64,000 nt of DNA from Gammaproteobacteria bacterium. GTDB lineage: Bacteria > Pseudomonadota > Gammaproteobacteria > Ga0077536. The notes beneath the pieces were generated by a model, which did not search any database, was not told the DNA's origin, and worked only from the letters and a program-made list of their open reading frames with translations. The stretch is from the NCBI GenBank assembly GCA_016191285.1, contig JACPPA010000002.1, positions 140,815-204,814 on the forward strand, given 5' to 3'. Positions 24,746 to 33,183 of this stretch are shown here, one piece after another. Position 1 is the stretch's first letter; each line of letters opens with the position of its first letter. The position numbers and the translations under genes are program-made.

Positions 24746-25036
24746 TTAGAGCAACCCCGAATACAGGTCTTCCCATCGCGGGTTCGTGCGCTCAATCAGG
24801 TCCAGCTTCCACTGACGTTGCCAATTCTTGATTGCTTTTTCACGCGCGATGGCACTCGGCATGGTCTGGTGTACCTCGTACCACACGAGGGTCCGCACTC
24901 CGTAGCGGTGCGTGAAACCGTCAATCACCGCGTGCTTGTGTTGCCATACGCGCTTCACCAAATCGGCGGTCACGCCGACGTATAGCGTGCCGTTCTTCCG
25001 GCTGGCCAGCAGGTAGACGCAGGGGATCTTTCCCAC
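24746..25036 (-). CDS. GIY-YIG domain protein
   Basis: A 96-residue single-domain GIY-YIG nuclease-like protein: VYLLASRKNGTLYVGVTADL contains the (G)IY...YVG pair, followed by RVWQHKH, the Arg/His region, and EKAIKNWQRQWKLDLIE near the end. This UPF0213-like group is common in proteobacteria and its role is unclear. CATTCCGGC-type repeats lie on both sides (24380-24745 and about 25045-25080). Confidence 0.82.
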   Translation of the reverse strand: MGKIPCVYLLASRKNGTLYVGVTADLVKRVWQHKHAVIDGFTHRYGVRTLVWYEVHQTMPSAIAREKAIKNWQRQWKLDLIERTNPRWEDLYSGLL

Positions 25037-25176
25037 CGCGAAACTGTACTGGATTCCGGCATTCGCCGGAATGACGATGGTTGGATTCCCCTGATGATCC
25101 GATGTGTCGTCGCGACTTGGTCGCTACCGCTGCTCTTCTATTCCGCCGCCTTGCGCCGTGCCCAGCACCCCATGGG

Positions 25177-28100
25177 TCACCCTGAGGTGCTGGGCTCCTC
25201 GGGTTTGCCGGTAGTTCGTGCGGCAAGCGCGTCTTCGCTTGGAATGCTAATGCCGTCCAGTGCGAGAAAGTAGGTTAATTCGTGCCACAGCAGGTTGACG
25301 ACTGTCGGATGCGTGGCCGCCAGATCGTGCTGGCAACCGGGGTCGCTAGCCGTGTCAAACAGTCCTAAGAAGAAGCCATCGATCAGCGGCTGATAAAGTA
25401 ACTTCCAGCGCCCACGCACTACGGCGCGATCTTTGGCCGCGATGAGGCGCGCACGATACGCCGGCTTGATCGCCAGTGTGCCGCTGGCCTGATCGGGGAT
25501 TTCCAACAACTCGATGATCCCGGGATAGCGCAAGTGATTGTCCGGCATGCCCGGGAGATCGGTTAGCCAAATCCCGGTTTCGATGTACGCCGTAAGATTC
25601 AAATCCTGGGTCTCGCCGCTGATCAATGGGGCCAACGAAGTCCCTTGCACCGTTTCACAGGGTGCACATCCCGCGAGCTCTAACAAGGTCGGCGCAATAT
25701 CAATGCTCCGGACGGTGGCGTCCACTTTGCGCGGTGCGGGATTTCGTGGATCGCAAATCAACAGCGGGATGCGCGAGGAATAATCGCCGTAGGCGGAATT
25801 GCCCTGACCCCACGTCCCATGCTCAAAAAATTCCATCCCGTGATCCGAATAGACCACAATCACCGTATGGTCGGCGATCCCCAGTTGTTTCAGATGATCG
25901 ACTAAACGGCCCACCTCATCATCGAATTGGGCCACGCAGCCATCGTACAGGTGCAAAATTTGTTCTAAATCGAATTCCTCGCGCGGCTCGGCTTGGCGCC
26001 GAATGATGTCGAAGGGATCGGTGAGCCGGGCCATGGCGAATTTGGATTCACCCGCATAGTTCTCGGCCGCGTAGCGCGTGTACCACGGATCCTCCGATGC
26101 GAACGGCGGGTGGGTGGTTGAATAAAAAATATTGAGCAGAAACGGTCGCGGGTCGGCGGCGAGTCCCGTGATGAGGTTCCGCGCCTTGATTCCGATCTGC
26201 GAGGTAATCGGTACCCCGCCGAGATAGAAGATCTCGGGCAGTAAGCGCTCGCCGAGCCGGTTGTGGACGAACAGCGACAGGAACAAGCGTAAATCCTTGG
26301 GACCCTGCCGGATAAGATATTTGAAATTCCATTGATCGGTTGGCAGATCGAGATGATCGAAACCGAAATCGAATTTCCCCATGTCGGCGCCGCACCAGTC
26401 GGATACCGCCGCCGTGCGGTAGCCGGCGGCCGCCAGCAACTGCGGCAATGCCGGGACCGGTAGCCGCGTGTCGTGGTCGGCGACAAAATTGTCGCGAACG
26501 CGATGCAGGAGGGGCCAGGTTCCGGTCAGGATCGAAATCAGACTGGGCGCGGTGCGCGCGCACGGCACAAAGCAGTGCGCAAACTCAGTGGCGCACGCTT
26601 TCAGTTTCTCGATGTGTGGCGCGAGTCCACGGGCTGGCTCCAAGCGATCGGCACGCAGCGTATCGGACCCTATCAAGACGATATTTGGCGGACCTGCGGG
26701 GCGCGAGACCGCGCGTGTGGGCGGGACAGAGACCCGGCGTGTGAGTGTTTTTAAACTCAGGACAAAGCCGCTCCAAGCCAGCAGGGCCACGGCGGCGGCG
26801 GTGTCGCCGCGCTGAACAAGCGTCGCGCTCGCCCCGGCGACCAGCACCAGCGCGAGCGCCAGACTCACGGTCTCCGCGACTTTGAGCAAGGGCCGATTCA
26901 ACCCGCGCCATAGCGGGTAAAGACGGCTTACGCGATAGTGCATCGACGCGACGAGCAAGCCTGGGTTCTCCACCAAGGTCCGGGCAAACCGCGTCCCCGT
27001 GATGAGGAGGATGCCGGCGCAAGACGCCATGACTGCGCCGACGATCGAGTAACTGCTTCCGGCTTGAATGGTATACGCGCCATAAACTGCTGCTCCGGTC
27101 AGCGCCATGATCGCCATCAACGTGAACGCCCAAAAACTTAAGCGCAGCATCGTGAGCGCGACCTGGACTCGGTAATCGCGCAACATCGAGCGCTGGATCC
27201 CCGGCCCGGTCTGCGAAAAGTCCAAGAGTGACTTCAGCACGAGCGTCGCGGTCACGAGACCAGCAACGCTCAGCGCTACGCCAACGATTCGCCACGGAAA
27301 ATCCGGAATCGCCAGCGACGCCAAGATCGACGCCATGAGCGTGACGCCCACCGCGGCCGTCGCAACACGGCCCATCAGCGGTCGCGGTAAGCGTAGGCGC
27401 GGGAGTCGCGCCGCGTCGCGCATGCCCTGCAGCTCGCCGAGCGCCGCGGCGCTGCGGACCAAATAGAATCGGCGCTTGGCCCATGACAGCGTAAACACGC
27501 TATGCCAACTGTAATTGAGCAGCTTACGCCACATGTATAGCGGCACATCGTGGCCAGCGTGACCGATGCGCGCGCCTGAGCGCGTGCGTTGAAAGCCCTT
27601 ACGCACGATATACGATAAGGTCAGTCGCGCTAAATCGACGTAGTGATATTGAACGATGTCCGGAATGTATTGCAGCGTGGCGCCGCGACGAAGCGCACGG
27701 ATCACGTAATCACTGTCTTCGCCGCCGCCTAAGTCGTGACCGTGCGGTCCGAGCTCGGTCGAAAATCGACCGGCAAGGCCGAACACATGACGGCGCACGA
27801 TGAGGTTTCCACCGCCTGGAATGGGGCCTTCATCTTCGGTGACGAGCCGGGGTTGCGAGCCTTGATCGTAGCGTGGGACCGGCAGTGGATAAATTCGATA
27901 AGGCCCGTCGTCATGCACCCATTGCGGCTCCGCGCCGGTCCAATCGGGCAGGATCCGGCCACAATAAATAGCGGCCTTGGGGTAAGTCGCGGCCGCCGTT
28001 TCGATATGCCGAAGGTATTGCTGATCGATCCGATGATCGTCATCGACAAACGCGATCAGTTCAGTGGTGAGTTCAGGGATGGCGCGATTGAGCGCATGCG

Positions 28101-28320
28101 ATTTTCCGGGCGTGGGCTCCGCGATCCAGCGCAGGGGCAGCGCATCGCCACTCGCACGAGTGTATTCATCGAGAAATTCGTGCGTGTTGTCACTACAGTT
28201 GTTGGCCACCACGAGGATCTCCACCGGGATTGCCGGTCTGGCCGCCGCATTGAGCGAGGCCAGCACCTGAGTGAGTAATTGCACCCGGTTGTGGGTGCAG
28301 ATGAGCACGGTCAATCCCAT
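25177..28320 (-). CDS. GT2 - membrane - alkaline-phosphatase-superfamily fusion
   Basis: A 1047-residue fusion. Residues 1-300 are a GT2 domain (TVLICTHNRVQ, FVDDDHRID, GGEDSDYVIRAL). Residues about 315-530 hold some six hydrophobic helices. Residues about 545-1010 are a sulfatase/phosphotransferase-type domain: IGSDTLRAD (metal Asp 553), CARTAPSLISILTG with Thr 590 where sulfatases have Cys/Ser, and YSDHGMEFFEHGTWGQG (Asp 826, His 827). A Thr nucleophile is typical of phospho-group transferases such as EptA and LtaS. I infer one protein that glycosylates inside and modifies the glycan outside the membrane; it could instead be an inactive or true sulfatase. Confidence 0.75.
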   Translation of the reverse strand: MGLTVLICTHNRVQLLTQVLASLNAAARPAIPVEILVVANNCSDNTHEFLDEYTRASGDALPLRWIAEPTPGKSHALNRAIPELTTELIAFVDDDHRIDQQYLRHIETAAATYPKAAIYCGRILPDWTGAEPQWVHDDGPYRIYPLPVPRYDQGSQPRLVTEDEGPIPGGGNLIVRRHVFGLAGRFSTELGPHGHDLGGGEDSDYVIRALRRGATLQYIPDIVQYHYVDLARLTLSYIVRKGFQRTRSGARIGHAGHDVPLYMWRKLLNYSWHSVFTLSWAKRRFYLVRSAAALGELQGMRDAARLPRLRLPRPLMGRVATAAVGVTLMASILASLAIPDFPWRIVGVALSVAGLVTATLVLKSLLDFSQTGPGIQRSMLRDYRVQVALTMLRLSFWAFTLMAIMALTGAAVYGAYTIQAGSSYSIVGAVMASCAGILLITGTRFARTLVENPGLLVASMHYRVSRLYPLWRGLNRPLLKVAETVSLALALVLVAGASATLVQRGDTAAAVALLAWSGFVLSLKTLTRRVSVPPTRAVSRPAGPPNIVLIGSDTLRADRLEPARGLAPHIEKLKACATEFAHCFVPCARTAPSLISILTGTWPLLHRVRDNFVADHDTRLPVPALPQLLAAAGYRTAAVSDWCGADMGKFDFGFDHLDLPTDQWNFKYLIRQGPKDLRLFLSLFVHNRLGERLLPEIFYLGGVPITSQIGIKARNLITGLAADPRPFLLNIFYSTTHPPFASEDPWYTRYAAENYAGESKFAMARLTDPFDIIRRQAEPREEFDLEQILHLYDGCVAQFDDEVGRLVDHLKQLGIADHTVIVVYSDHGMEFFEHGTWGQGNSAYGDYSSRIPLLICDPRNPAPRKVDATVRSIDIAPTLLELAGCAPCETVQGTSLAPLISGETQDLNLTAYIETGIWLTDLPGMPDNHLRYPGIIELLEIPDQASGTLAIKPAYRARLIAAKDRAVVRGRWKLLYQPLIDGFFLGLFDTASDPGCQHDLAATHPTVVNLLWHELTYFLALDGISIPSEDALAARTTGKPEEPSTSG

Positions 28321-28327
28321 GTGGGTT

Positions 28328-29242
28328 TTAAGCTTCCGCGGCCGACATCCAGCCGCGAAGGTAGCCGAGGAAGTAGGCGACGTTCATTTCCAGACGCAAC
28401 GAATAGTCCGCGCCTTCTTGCGCACGCGTCGCGAGCGCGCGAACCAGCGCCCGCCCTAATTGCGCAATCAGGTATTTGGGGGGTAGACGCGACGCTGCGC
28501 CGCGCTTCCTTTGCCCCTCGGTCACGCCTTGCTTGAAATGCAAGTCGAGAAAATATTTTCGATTTAATTTCCAGGCTTGAATGCGGTGGTGAATTATTGC
28601 GGTCGGCAGCCAGCGAACCTGTAGTGAACGCTCAATCATTCGATGGTAAAGATCTGAGTCCTCGCCGCCCGTGTTGCTCCGCCCCTTTCGTCCTAAGCGG
28701 GGATTAAAAAGACCGATCCGCTCGAAGACGTCGCGGCGATAGCAGGCATTTCCGGTAAACACAGGCGTCGAACGGCTGGTCAGAAATTCGACATCCGGAC
28801 CATAATCGAGTTGCCCGAGGAAGCCGAGCAGTTCGTCCGTGAGCCACCGCGGGCGAATGGAATCTTCAAAGTAGACGACTATTTTTCCACCTATCGCGTC
28901 GGCGTGATGCGCTTGGATATCGTCGACATAAGAGACCAGCCAGGCCGGATCGGGTGTCTCGTCGTCATCCAGGAACAATAAATACTCACCGCGGGCTTCC
29001 GCCACCGCTCTATTTCGTGCATTCGCGATCCCGAGCGAAGGTTCGACTACCACTCTTGTTGGCCGGTCACAGAGTGGCCACGCACGAGAGCTCAGCAACT
29101 CAGGCGTCCGGTCCGTGCTGGCGTTATCTATAATCAGAAATTCGTATTCGCACGGGGGTGACGAAATAGCCGACAAGCCGGACAACGTGCGCTCCAATCT
29201 CGAAGCATGATTATGCGTGCAAAGCGCAACGGTCAGCAGCAT
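28328..29242 (-). CDS. Glycosyltransferase family 2
   Basis: A 304-residue GT2 enzyme: LTVALCTHNHASRLERTLSG, IIDNASTDRTPEL, YLLFLDDDETPDPAWL and GGEDSDLYHRM, the acceptor-side ED motif also seen in the GT2 part of the next gene. It ends 7 bases before the fusion gene start, so both are likely co-transcribed. Confidence 0.85.
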   Translation of the reverse strand: MLLTVALCTHNHASRLERTLSGLSAISSPPCEYEFLIIDNASTDRTPELLSSRAWPLCDRPTRVVVEPSLGIANARNRAVAEARGEYLLFLDDDETPDPAWLVSYVDDIQAHHADAIGGKIVVYFEDSIRPRWLTDELLGFLGQLDYGPDVEFLTSRSTPVFTGNACYRRDVFERIGLFNPRLGRKGRSNTGGEDSDLYHRMIERSLQVRWLPTAIIHHRIQAWKLNRKYFLDLHFKQGVTEGQRKRGAASRLPPKYLIAQLGRALVRALATRAQEGADYSLRLEMNVAYFLGYLRGWMSAAEA

Positions 29243-29254
29243 AAGGAGATAAAT

Positions 29255-30052
29255 CTAGGATGTGAACCGTGATCTAAAACGCGAAAGATAATAGCGGCAG
29301 CTCTGGACAAAACTGCCATCGTTGGCGCCAAAGCGCACCTTGCGCAAAAGCATGGTCGCGGAATCGTCGCCGAATACGTCGAGGCGTCGAATCCGTAAGG
29401 GCTCGACATCGCGACGATTAAATCCCGGCTGGGTCGAGAACGCAGCTCGATAGCCGGCCGTGGCGACCGCGGCCGCGACTCGCGCATCGAGATGCCCATA
29501 GGGATAGGCGAAGAATTCAACTGGCCTGCCGAGCAGCGCGATTAAGTTTGAGCGGGAGTCCGCGACTTCTTCGCGTAGGCGAACATCATCCAAGCTCGGT
29601 AAGCTCACATGGGTTCGTGAATGCGACTGAAAAGCGAAACCGGAATTTTGCATGTCGATAATGTGCGGGACGTCCATCAGCGGATAGGTTTGCGCTGATG
29701 GATCGGAACGGCGGCTCCATTGGTCGTCTTTACCGATGAGGTCGGTCACGAGAAAAATCGTGGCCGGCCAGCCTAAGGCTTTTAGGAGCGGAAACGCATG
29801 CTCGTATACGCCGAGGAATCCGTCGTCGAAAGTAATCACCAGCGAACGATCGGGTAACGGCTGGCCGCCTTCAATCCACGCAAAAAATCGGTCCATGGGA
29901 ACGGCCGTATAGCCAGCATCCGCTAGACGACGCAGATGGTCGTTGAATACCTGCGGCGCTACACAATACTTGCGTTCCCGGACGTTGTGCGCGGCGCCGA
30001 CCCGGTGATACATCAGCACCGGCACTCGCCCTTCAGGTGTATCTGGCGTCAT
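29255..30052 (-). CDS. Polysaccharide deacetylase (NodB-type)
   Basis: About 265 residues from ATG 30052 (MTPDTPEGRVPVLMYHRVG), with AGGA 9 bases upstream; a longer frame to 30145 runs into repeat DNA. NodB motifs: VITFDDGFLGVYE (metal Asp pair), FAFQSHSRTHVSL (His pair) and FFAYPYGHLDARV. It would remove N- or O-acetyl groups from a glycan or its precursor. No signal peptide is clear, so its location is uncertain. Confidence 0.85.
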   Translation of the reverse strand: MTPDTPEGRVPVLMYHRVGAAHNVRERKYCVAPQVFNDHLRRLADAGYTAVPMDRFFAWIEGGQPLPDRSLVITFDDGFLGVYEHAFPLLKALGWPATIFLVTDLIGKDDQWSRRSDPSAQTYPLMDVPHIIDMQNSGFAFQSHSRTHVSLPSLDDVRLREEVADSRSNLIALLGRPVEFFAYPYGHLDARVAAAVATAGYRAAFSTQPGFNRRDVEPLRIRRLDVFGDDSATMLLRKVRFGANDGSFVQSCRYYLSRFRSRFTS

Positions 30053-30124
30053 AGACAAAAATCCTCGGCATGCCTCTCTACGAAATCGATCCAAGCATAG
30101 AGCAGGATGATTGACCTCGACCGT

Positions 30125-30258
30125 CGTCATTCCGGGCGCAGCCAACCATCACCGTCATTCCGGGCGCAGCCGCTACGCGGCGGAGACCCGGAATCCAGGG
30201 GGGCTTCGGATCACTCGCATGGATTCCGGATAGTCGCTGCGCGACTTCCGGAATGACG
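30125..30258. repeat. Palindromic repeat R3 (reverse copy)
   Basis: GTCATTCCGGGCGCAGCC occurs twice (30125 and 30154), then CGGAGACCCGGAATCCAGG, GGATCACTCGCATGGATTCC and CGACTTCCGGAATGACG. Same family, opposite orientation, as 36678-36781 and 36898-37000. Confidence 0.75.
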
Positions 30259-30452
30259 GAGTGCCGTTCCCACTCGCCATGACAAAAATCCTCGGCATGC
30301 ATCCCTATATCAAGCGATTGCCGGGGCATTGGCGGCGCGACGCATCGGCTTCGCGATCATTGCGCGTCACGAGCTGTTTGAATACCGCATACGGCAGTAA
30401 CGACGGCAGCAAGTATTTCAGATCCGCCATGGACCACGTCCCCGCTTTAGTC
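30256..30452 (-). pseudogene. Duplicated 3' end of the 31357-32319 GT2 gene with flank
   Basis: About 200 bases are nearly the same as 31267-31472: CACTCGCCATGA, CCTCGGCA, then CGCATCGGCTTCGCGATCAT and ACGAGCTGTTTGAATACCGC. In the minus frame it encodes the GT2 C-terminus (YLLPSLLPYAV ... TRNDREADAS) but the stop is changed. Identity ends at CCCGCTTTA (30452), where the higA gene end begins. Confidence 0.75.
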
Positions 30453-30462
30453 CCTCTCGCTC

Positions 30463-30789
30463 CTATGTCGGTCGCGCTTGATTGCCGTCTGGCCTTTTGC
30501 CGCGTGCGTTGAGTGTCGGTAGGGTCTTAATGGCGTCGCCGGTTTTTTGTTCGGCCACCCGCAAGTCGTAAATCGACTGAAGATTCAGCCAGAATTGTGG
30601 GCTAGTGCCAAAGAAATGTCCTAAACGAAGTGCGGTGTCGCCGTTGATGGCGCGCTGTCCATTCAGGATTGCCGTGATGCGATTGGCGGGCACGTTGAGC
30701 TTGCGTGCAAGTTCCGTTGCGCTCATATCAAGCGCTCCAAGCTGCTCGGCAAGCTGCTCTCCGGGATGAATCGCACTGCGCGCCATGAT
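30463..30789 (-). CDS. higA: HigA-type antitoxin
   Basis: About 108 residues from ATG 30789 (MARSAIHPGEQLAEQLGALD). Helix-turn-helix region MSATELARKLNVPANRITAI, then GQRAINGDTALRLGHFFGTS with SPQFWLNLQS, the standard HigA/XRE signature. It follows higB by a few bases and probably represses the pair. Its last codons meet the duplicated GT2 segment. Confidence 0.9.
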   Translation of the reverse strand: MMARSAIHPGEQLAEQLGALDMSATELARKLNVPANRITAILNGQRAINGDTALRLGHFFGTSPQFWLNLQSIYDLRVAEQKTGDAIKTLPTLNARGKRPDGNQARPT

Positions 30790-30796
30790 GTGCCTC

Positions 30797-31078
30797 TTAG
30801 TGATAGTCCGTGATTTCGACATTACTTGGGCCACCCGTCCCCTTAGGCCATGTGAAGCAGATTCGCCACTGATCGTTAACGCGAATGCTGTATTGGCCCC
30901 TGCGATCGCCTTGCAAAGCTTCGAGCCGGTTCCCCGGTAAGTCTAGCTCCAGCAACGAAGTTGCCGCGTCGAGTTGGTCGAGATGCAACTCCGCTTTACG
31001 CGCGAAGCCGGAGAAAGCCTTGACTCTTTTCCCTGCGGCGAACGTCCGCGTCCGTTTATCCCGGTAACTGGTGATCAT
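30797..31078 (-). CDS. higB: HigB-type mRNA interferase toxin
   Basis: About 93 residues from ATG 31078 (MITSYRDKRTRTFAAGKRVK). RelE-fold HigB signature: LDAATSLLELDLPGNRLEAL, GDRRGQYSIRVNDQWRICF, ending VEITDYH. Toxin-first gene order is typical of higBA. It appears intact. Confidence 0.9.
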   Translation of the reverse strand: MITSYRDKRTRTFAAGKRVKAFSGFARKAELHLDQLDAATSLLELDLPGNRLEALQGDRRGQYSIRVNDQWRICFTWPKGTGGPSNVEITDYH

Positions 31079-31190
31079 GATTCTACACTGGTGAGGCGCG
31101 CAGCGACGAAGCAATCCATCCTTAGCAACACCATAGATTGTTTCGCTGCGCTCTTAAGAACGATTGCTGAATCGACGCACGACTACGATC

Positions 31191-31269
31191 GTCATTGCGA
31201 GCGCAAGCGAAGCAATCCATCTTGCACCGCGTTCTGGATTGCTTCGTCGCTGCGCTCCTCGCAATGACG
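31191..31269. repeat. Inverted hairpin repeat (R5)
   Basis: CGTCATTGCGAGCGCAAGCG, AAGCAATCCATC, a short loop, then TGGATTGCTTCGTCGC and CCTCGCAATGACG. The arms are inverted complements. It is a common type of intergenic palindromic element. It sits between higB and the GT2 gene. Confidence 0.8.
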
Positions 31270-31356
31270 GGGTGTCGTTGCACTCGCCATGATAAAAGCC
31301 CTCGGCACGCATCGCTTATGCCAAGCGATTGAGGGGCATTGGTGGCGGACTCAGCG

Positions 31357-32319
31357 CTATGACGCATCGGCTTCGCGATCATTGCGTGTCACGAGCTGTT
31401 TGAATACCGCATACGGCAGTAACGACGGCAACAAGTATTTCAGATCCGCCATGGACCACGCCCCCGCTTTAAATGCTGCCCTAAATAGCGCGTGTGCGTC
31501 GGCGAGTTGACGCGTCCAGAACGAGCGGTAGGCCTCGCGAAGCAGTACGCCCGTGGTCAGCGTGCGAAGCTCCCGCTTATCGAGGTGGCTCACCAGGGTC
31601 GGGTTATGGGTCGCGAAGAATTGTCGTACCTCGACGGCGTCCAGCACTTGCCGGCAGCGATTTTTTGAGATTTGCCCATGCTGATGCCATCGATAGAAGG
31701 CAAGGACTTCCGGCACCCGTGTTAATTTCGGTGTGTGCGCGTATATCCGTAGCCAGAGATCGTAGTCCATCGCGGAGAAACGCCGCTCGGAGAAGCCGCG
31801 TACGGCGTCCATGACTTCGCGCCGGATCAGCGCGGCATGAATGGGCCATGGACAGTTTTTGAGGAAGGCCGTGGTGGTGTCCCCGGCGCCATAGTCCGGC
31901 GGGATGAAGGGATCTCTACTGTGCGTGGTCTCCCCGACGTTTTGCCATCCGCAATACGCGAGATCCGCAGTCGAGCTTTCTAGCGCTGACTGGAGCCGGG
32001 TTAGACAGTCAGCGGTCCAATAATCATCCGCGTCGAGAAAGGCGATAAAAGCTCCGCGCGCCTTGCGTAAGCCTAAATTACGCGCCGGGAAAGGCCCTTG
32101 GTGATTCTGCGCGAGTACGGTAATTCGGCTCGGATAGTCAGTGCTAAGCCGCTCGAGAAGAGTCACCGACTCATCGGTCGAGCCATCGTCAACGACGATT
32201 AACTCAACTGACGGATAACGCTGATTCATTACACAGGTGACAGCCTCCTCAAGATACGCCGCGGAGTTGTAGCAGGGCATGATGACGCTGATTAATCCAG
32301 GCGTCTGGGTGCCGGTCAT
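31357..32319 (-). CDS. Glycosyltransferase family 2
   Basis: About 320 residues from ATG 32319 (MTGTQTPGLISVIMPCYNS), whose ATGA overlaps the stop of the upstream short gene. Motifs VVDDGSTDES, ARNLGLRKARGAF and FLDADDYWTADC are GT2 donor/metal sites. Its 3' end is duplicated at 30256-30452. Confidence 0.85.
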   Translation of the reverse strand: MTGTQTPGLISVIMPCYNSAAYLEEAVTCVMNQRYPSVELIVVDDGSTDESVTLLERLSTDYPSRITVLAQNHQGPFPARNLGLRKARGAFIAFLDADDYWTADCLTRLQSALESSTADLAYCGWQNVGETTHSRDPFIPPDYGAGDTTTAFLKNCPWPIHAALIRREVMDAVRGFSERRFSAMDYDLWLRIYAHTPKLTRVPEVLAFYRWHQHGQISKNRCRQVLDAVEVRQFFATHNPTLVSHLDKRELRTLTTGVLLREAYRSFWTRQLADAHALFRAAFKAGAWSMADLKYLLPSLLPYAVFKQLVTRNDREADAS

Positions 32320-32549
32320 GACGACACCGTCGCGGGATAGGTCGCGGTGATGACATCGGCGATCCGCGGCCACTCAAAGCGCCGCGCAAACACCAGGGTC
32401 TCGGGGCCGCGTAGCCGGAGTTGAATTAAGCTCGCCAGCGGACGGCCAGCGACCGCGCATTGAAAATCGTCGCAGCGCAGGTTCGAGCCGAACGGCGTGA
32501 CGTGTTTGCCGGCGAGAAGGGCGTCGAGGTTGATGGACGATGCTTGCAT
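32316..32549 (-). CDS. Short protein, probable C-terminal piece of a glycosyltransferase
   Basis: 77 residues: MQASSINLDALLAGKHVTPF, then GSNLRCDDFQCAVAG and ARRFEWPRIADVITATY. The last part looks like the C-terminal helix of GT4 enzymes, so this may be the remnant of a longer gene whose 5' part is lost. It is coupled by ATGA to the following GT2 gene. Identity is uncertain. Confidence 0.45.
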   Translation of the reverse strand: MQASSINLDALLAGKHVTPFGSNLRCDDFQCAVAGRPLASLIQLRLRGPETLVFARRFEWPRIADVITATYPATVSS

Positions 32550-32809
32550 GGGAAGTTAGACGTCTACTTGAGTCGACACTACGTCGGCGAGTGCACTGAA
32601 ATTCGATCCCGGCAAACGCTATGGCGCCAACGGCGGCGCGTCGCGGCGAGTGCCGGGCGATCTGCACTCGCGTCCGGCCGTCGTTGCTCGGCGCGAGTAT
32701 AGAGACGATGACGCATCCATGTCATGCCGTGTGTGTCACGCATCGCGACGTTAGAGAGCTTACCCATACAATGGGATCGAACAAGAACCCGGCGCAGACG
32801 CTTAGATAC

Positions 32810-32913
32810 GTCATCCCGGACGCCGCCGCGCACGCGGCGAAGATCCGGAATCCAGGGGGCTTCGGATCCGTCGCCTGGATTCCGGATAACCGCGCGGCGG
32901 TTTCCGGAATGAC
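32810..32913. repeat. Palindromic repeat R3 copy
   Basis: CGTCATCCCGGACGCCGCCG, GATCCGGAATCCAGG, GGATCCGTCGCCTGGATTCC and GTTTCCGGAATGACC, a divergent member of the R3 family. The rest of 32550-33183 shows no convincing gene on either strand. Confidence 0.65.
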
Positions 32914-33183
32914 CGGGTTTGGGAGGCCGGACGAACATTCATGGATCGCACGGGCGACCAAAGTCCAATGATCCACCATCGATGTGAATGTGTTTAGTGA
33001 ATCGATCCCGCGGGCCGAAAGCACCGGCGAGTGCGGGATTATTTGATCGCAGGCTTGAACCGTGTAGCCTACTGAGGGCAATCAGCCCGTGTCGCGAATA
33101 ATCGGTGTCATGTTAGAAGAATTAACCACGCGACCCGCTAACTACACAAGGCTCCGCCAGCAGCCGCTGGCCAGTGACGGTTT

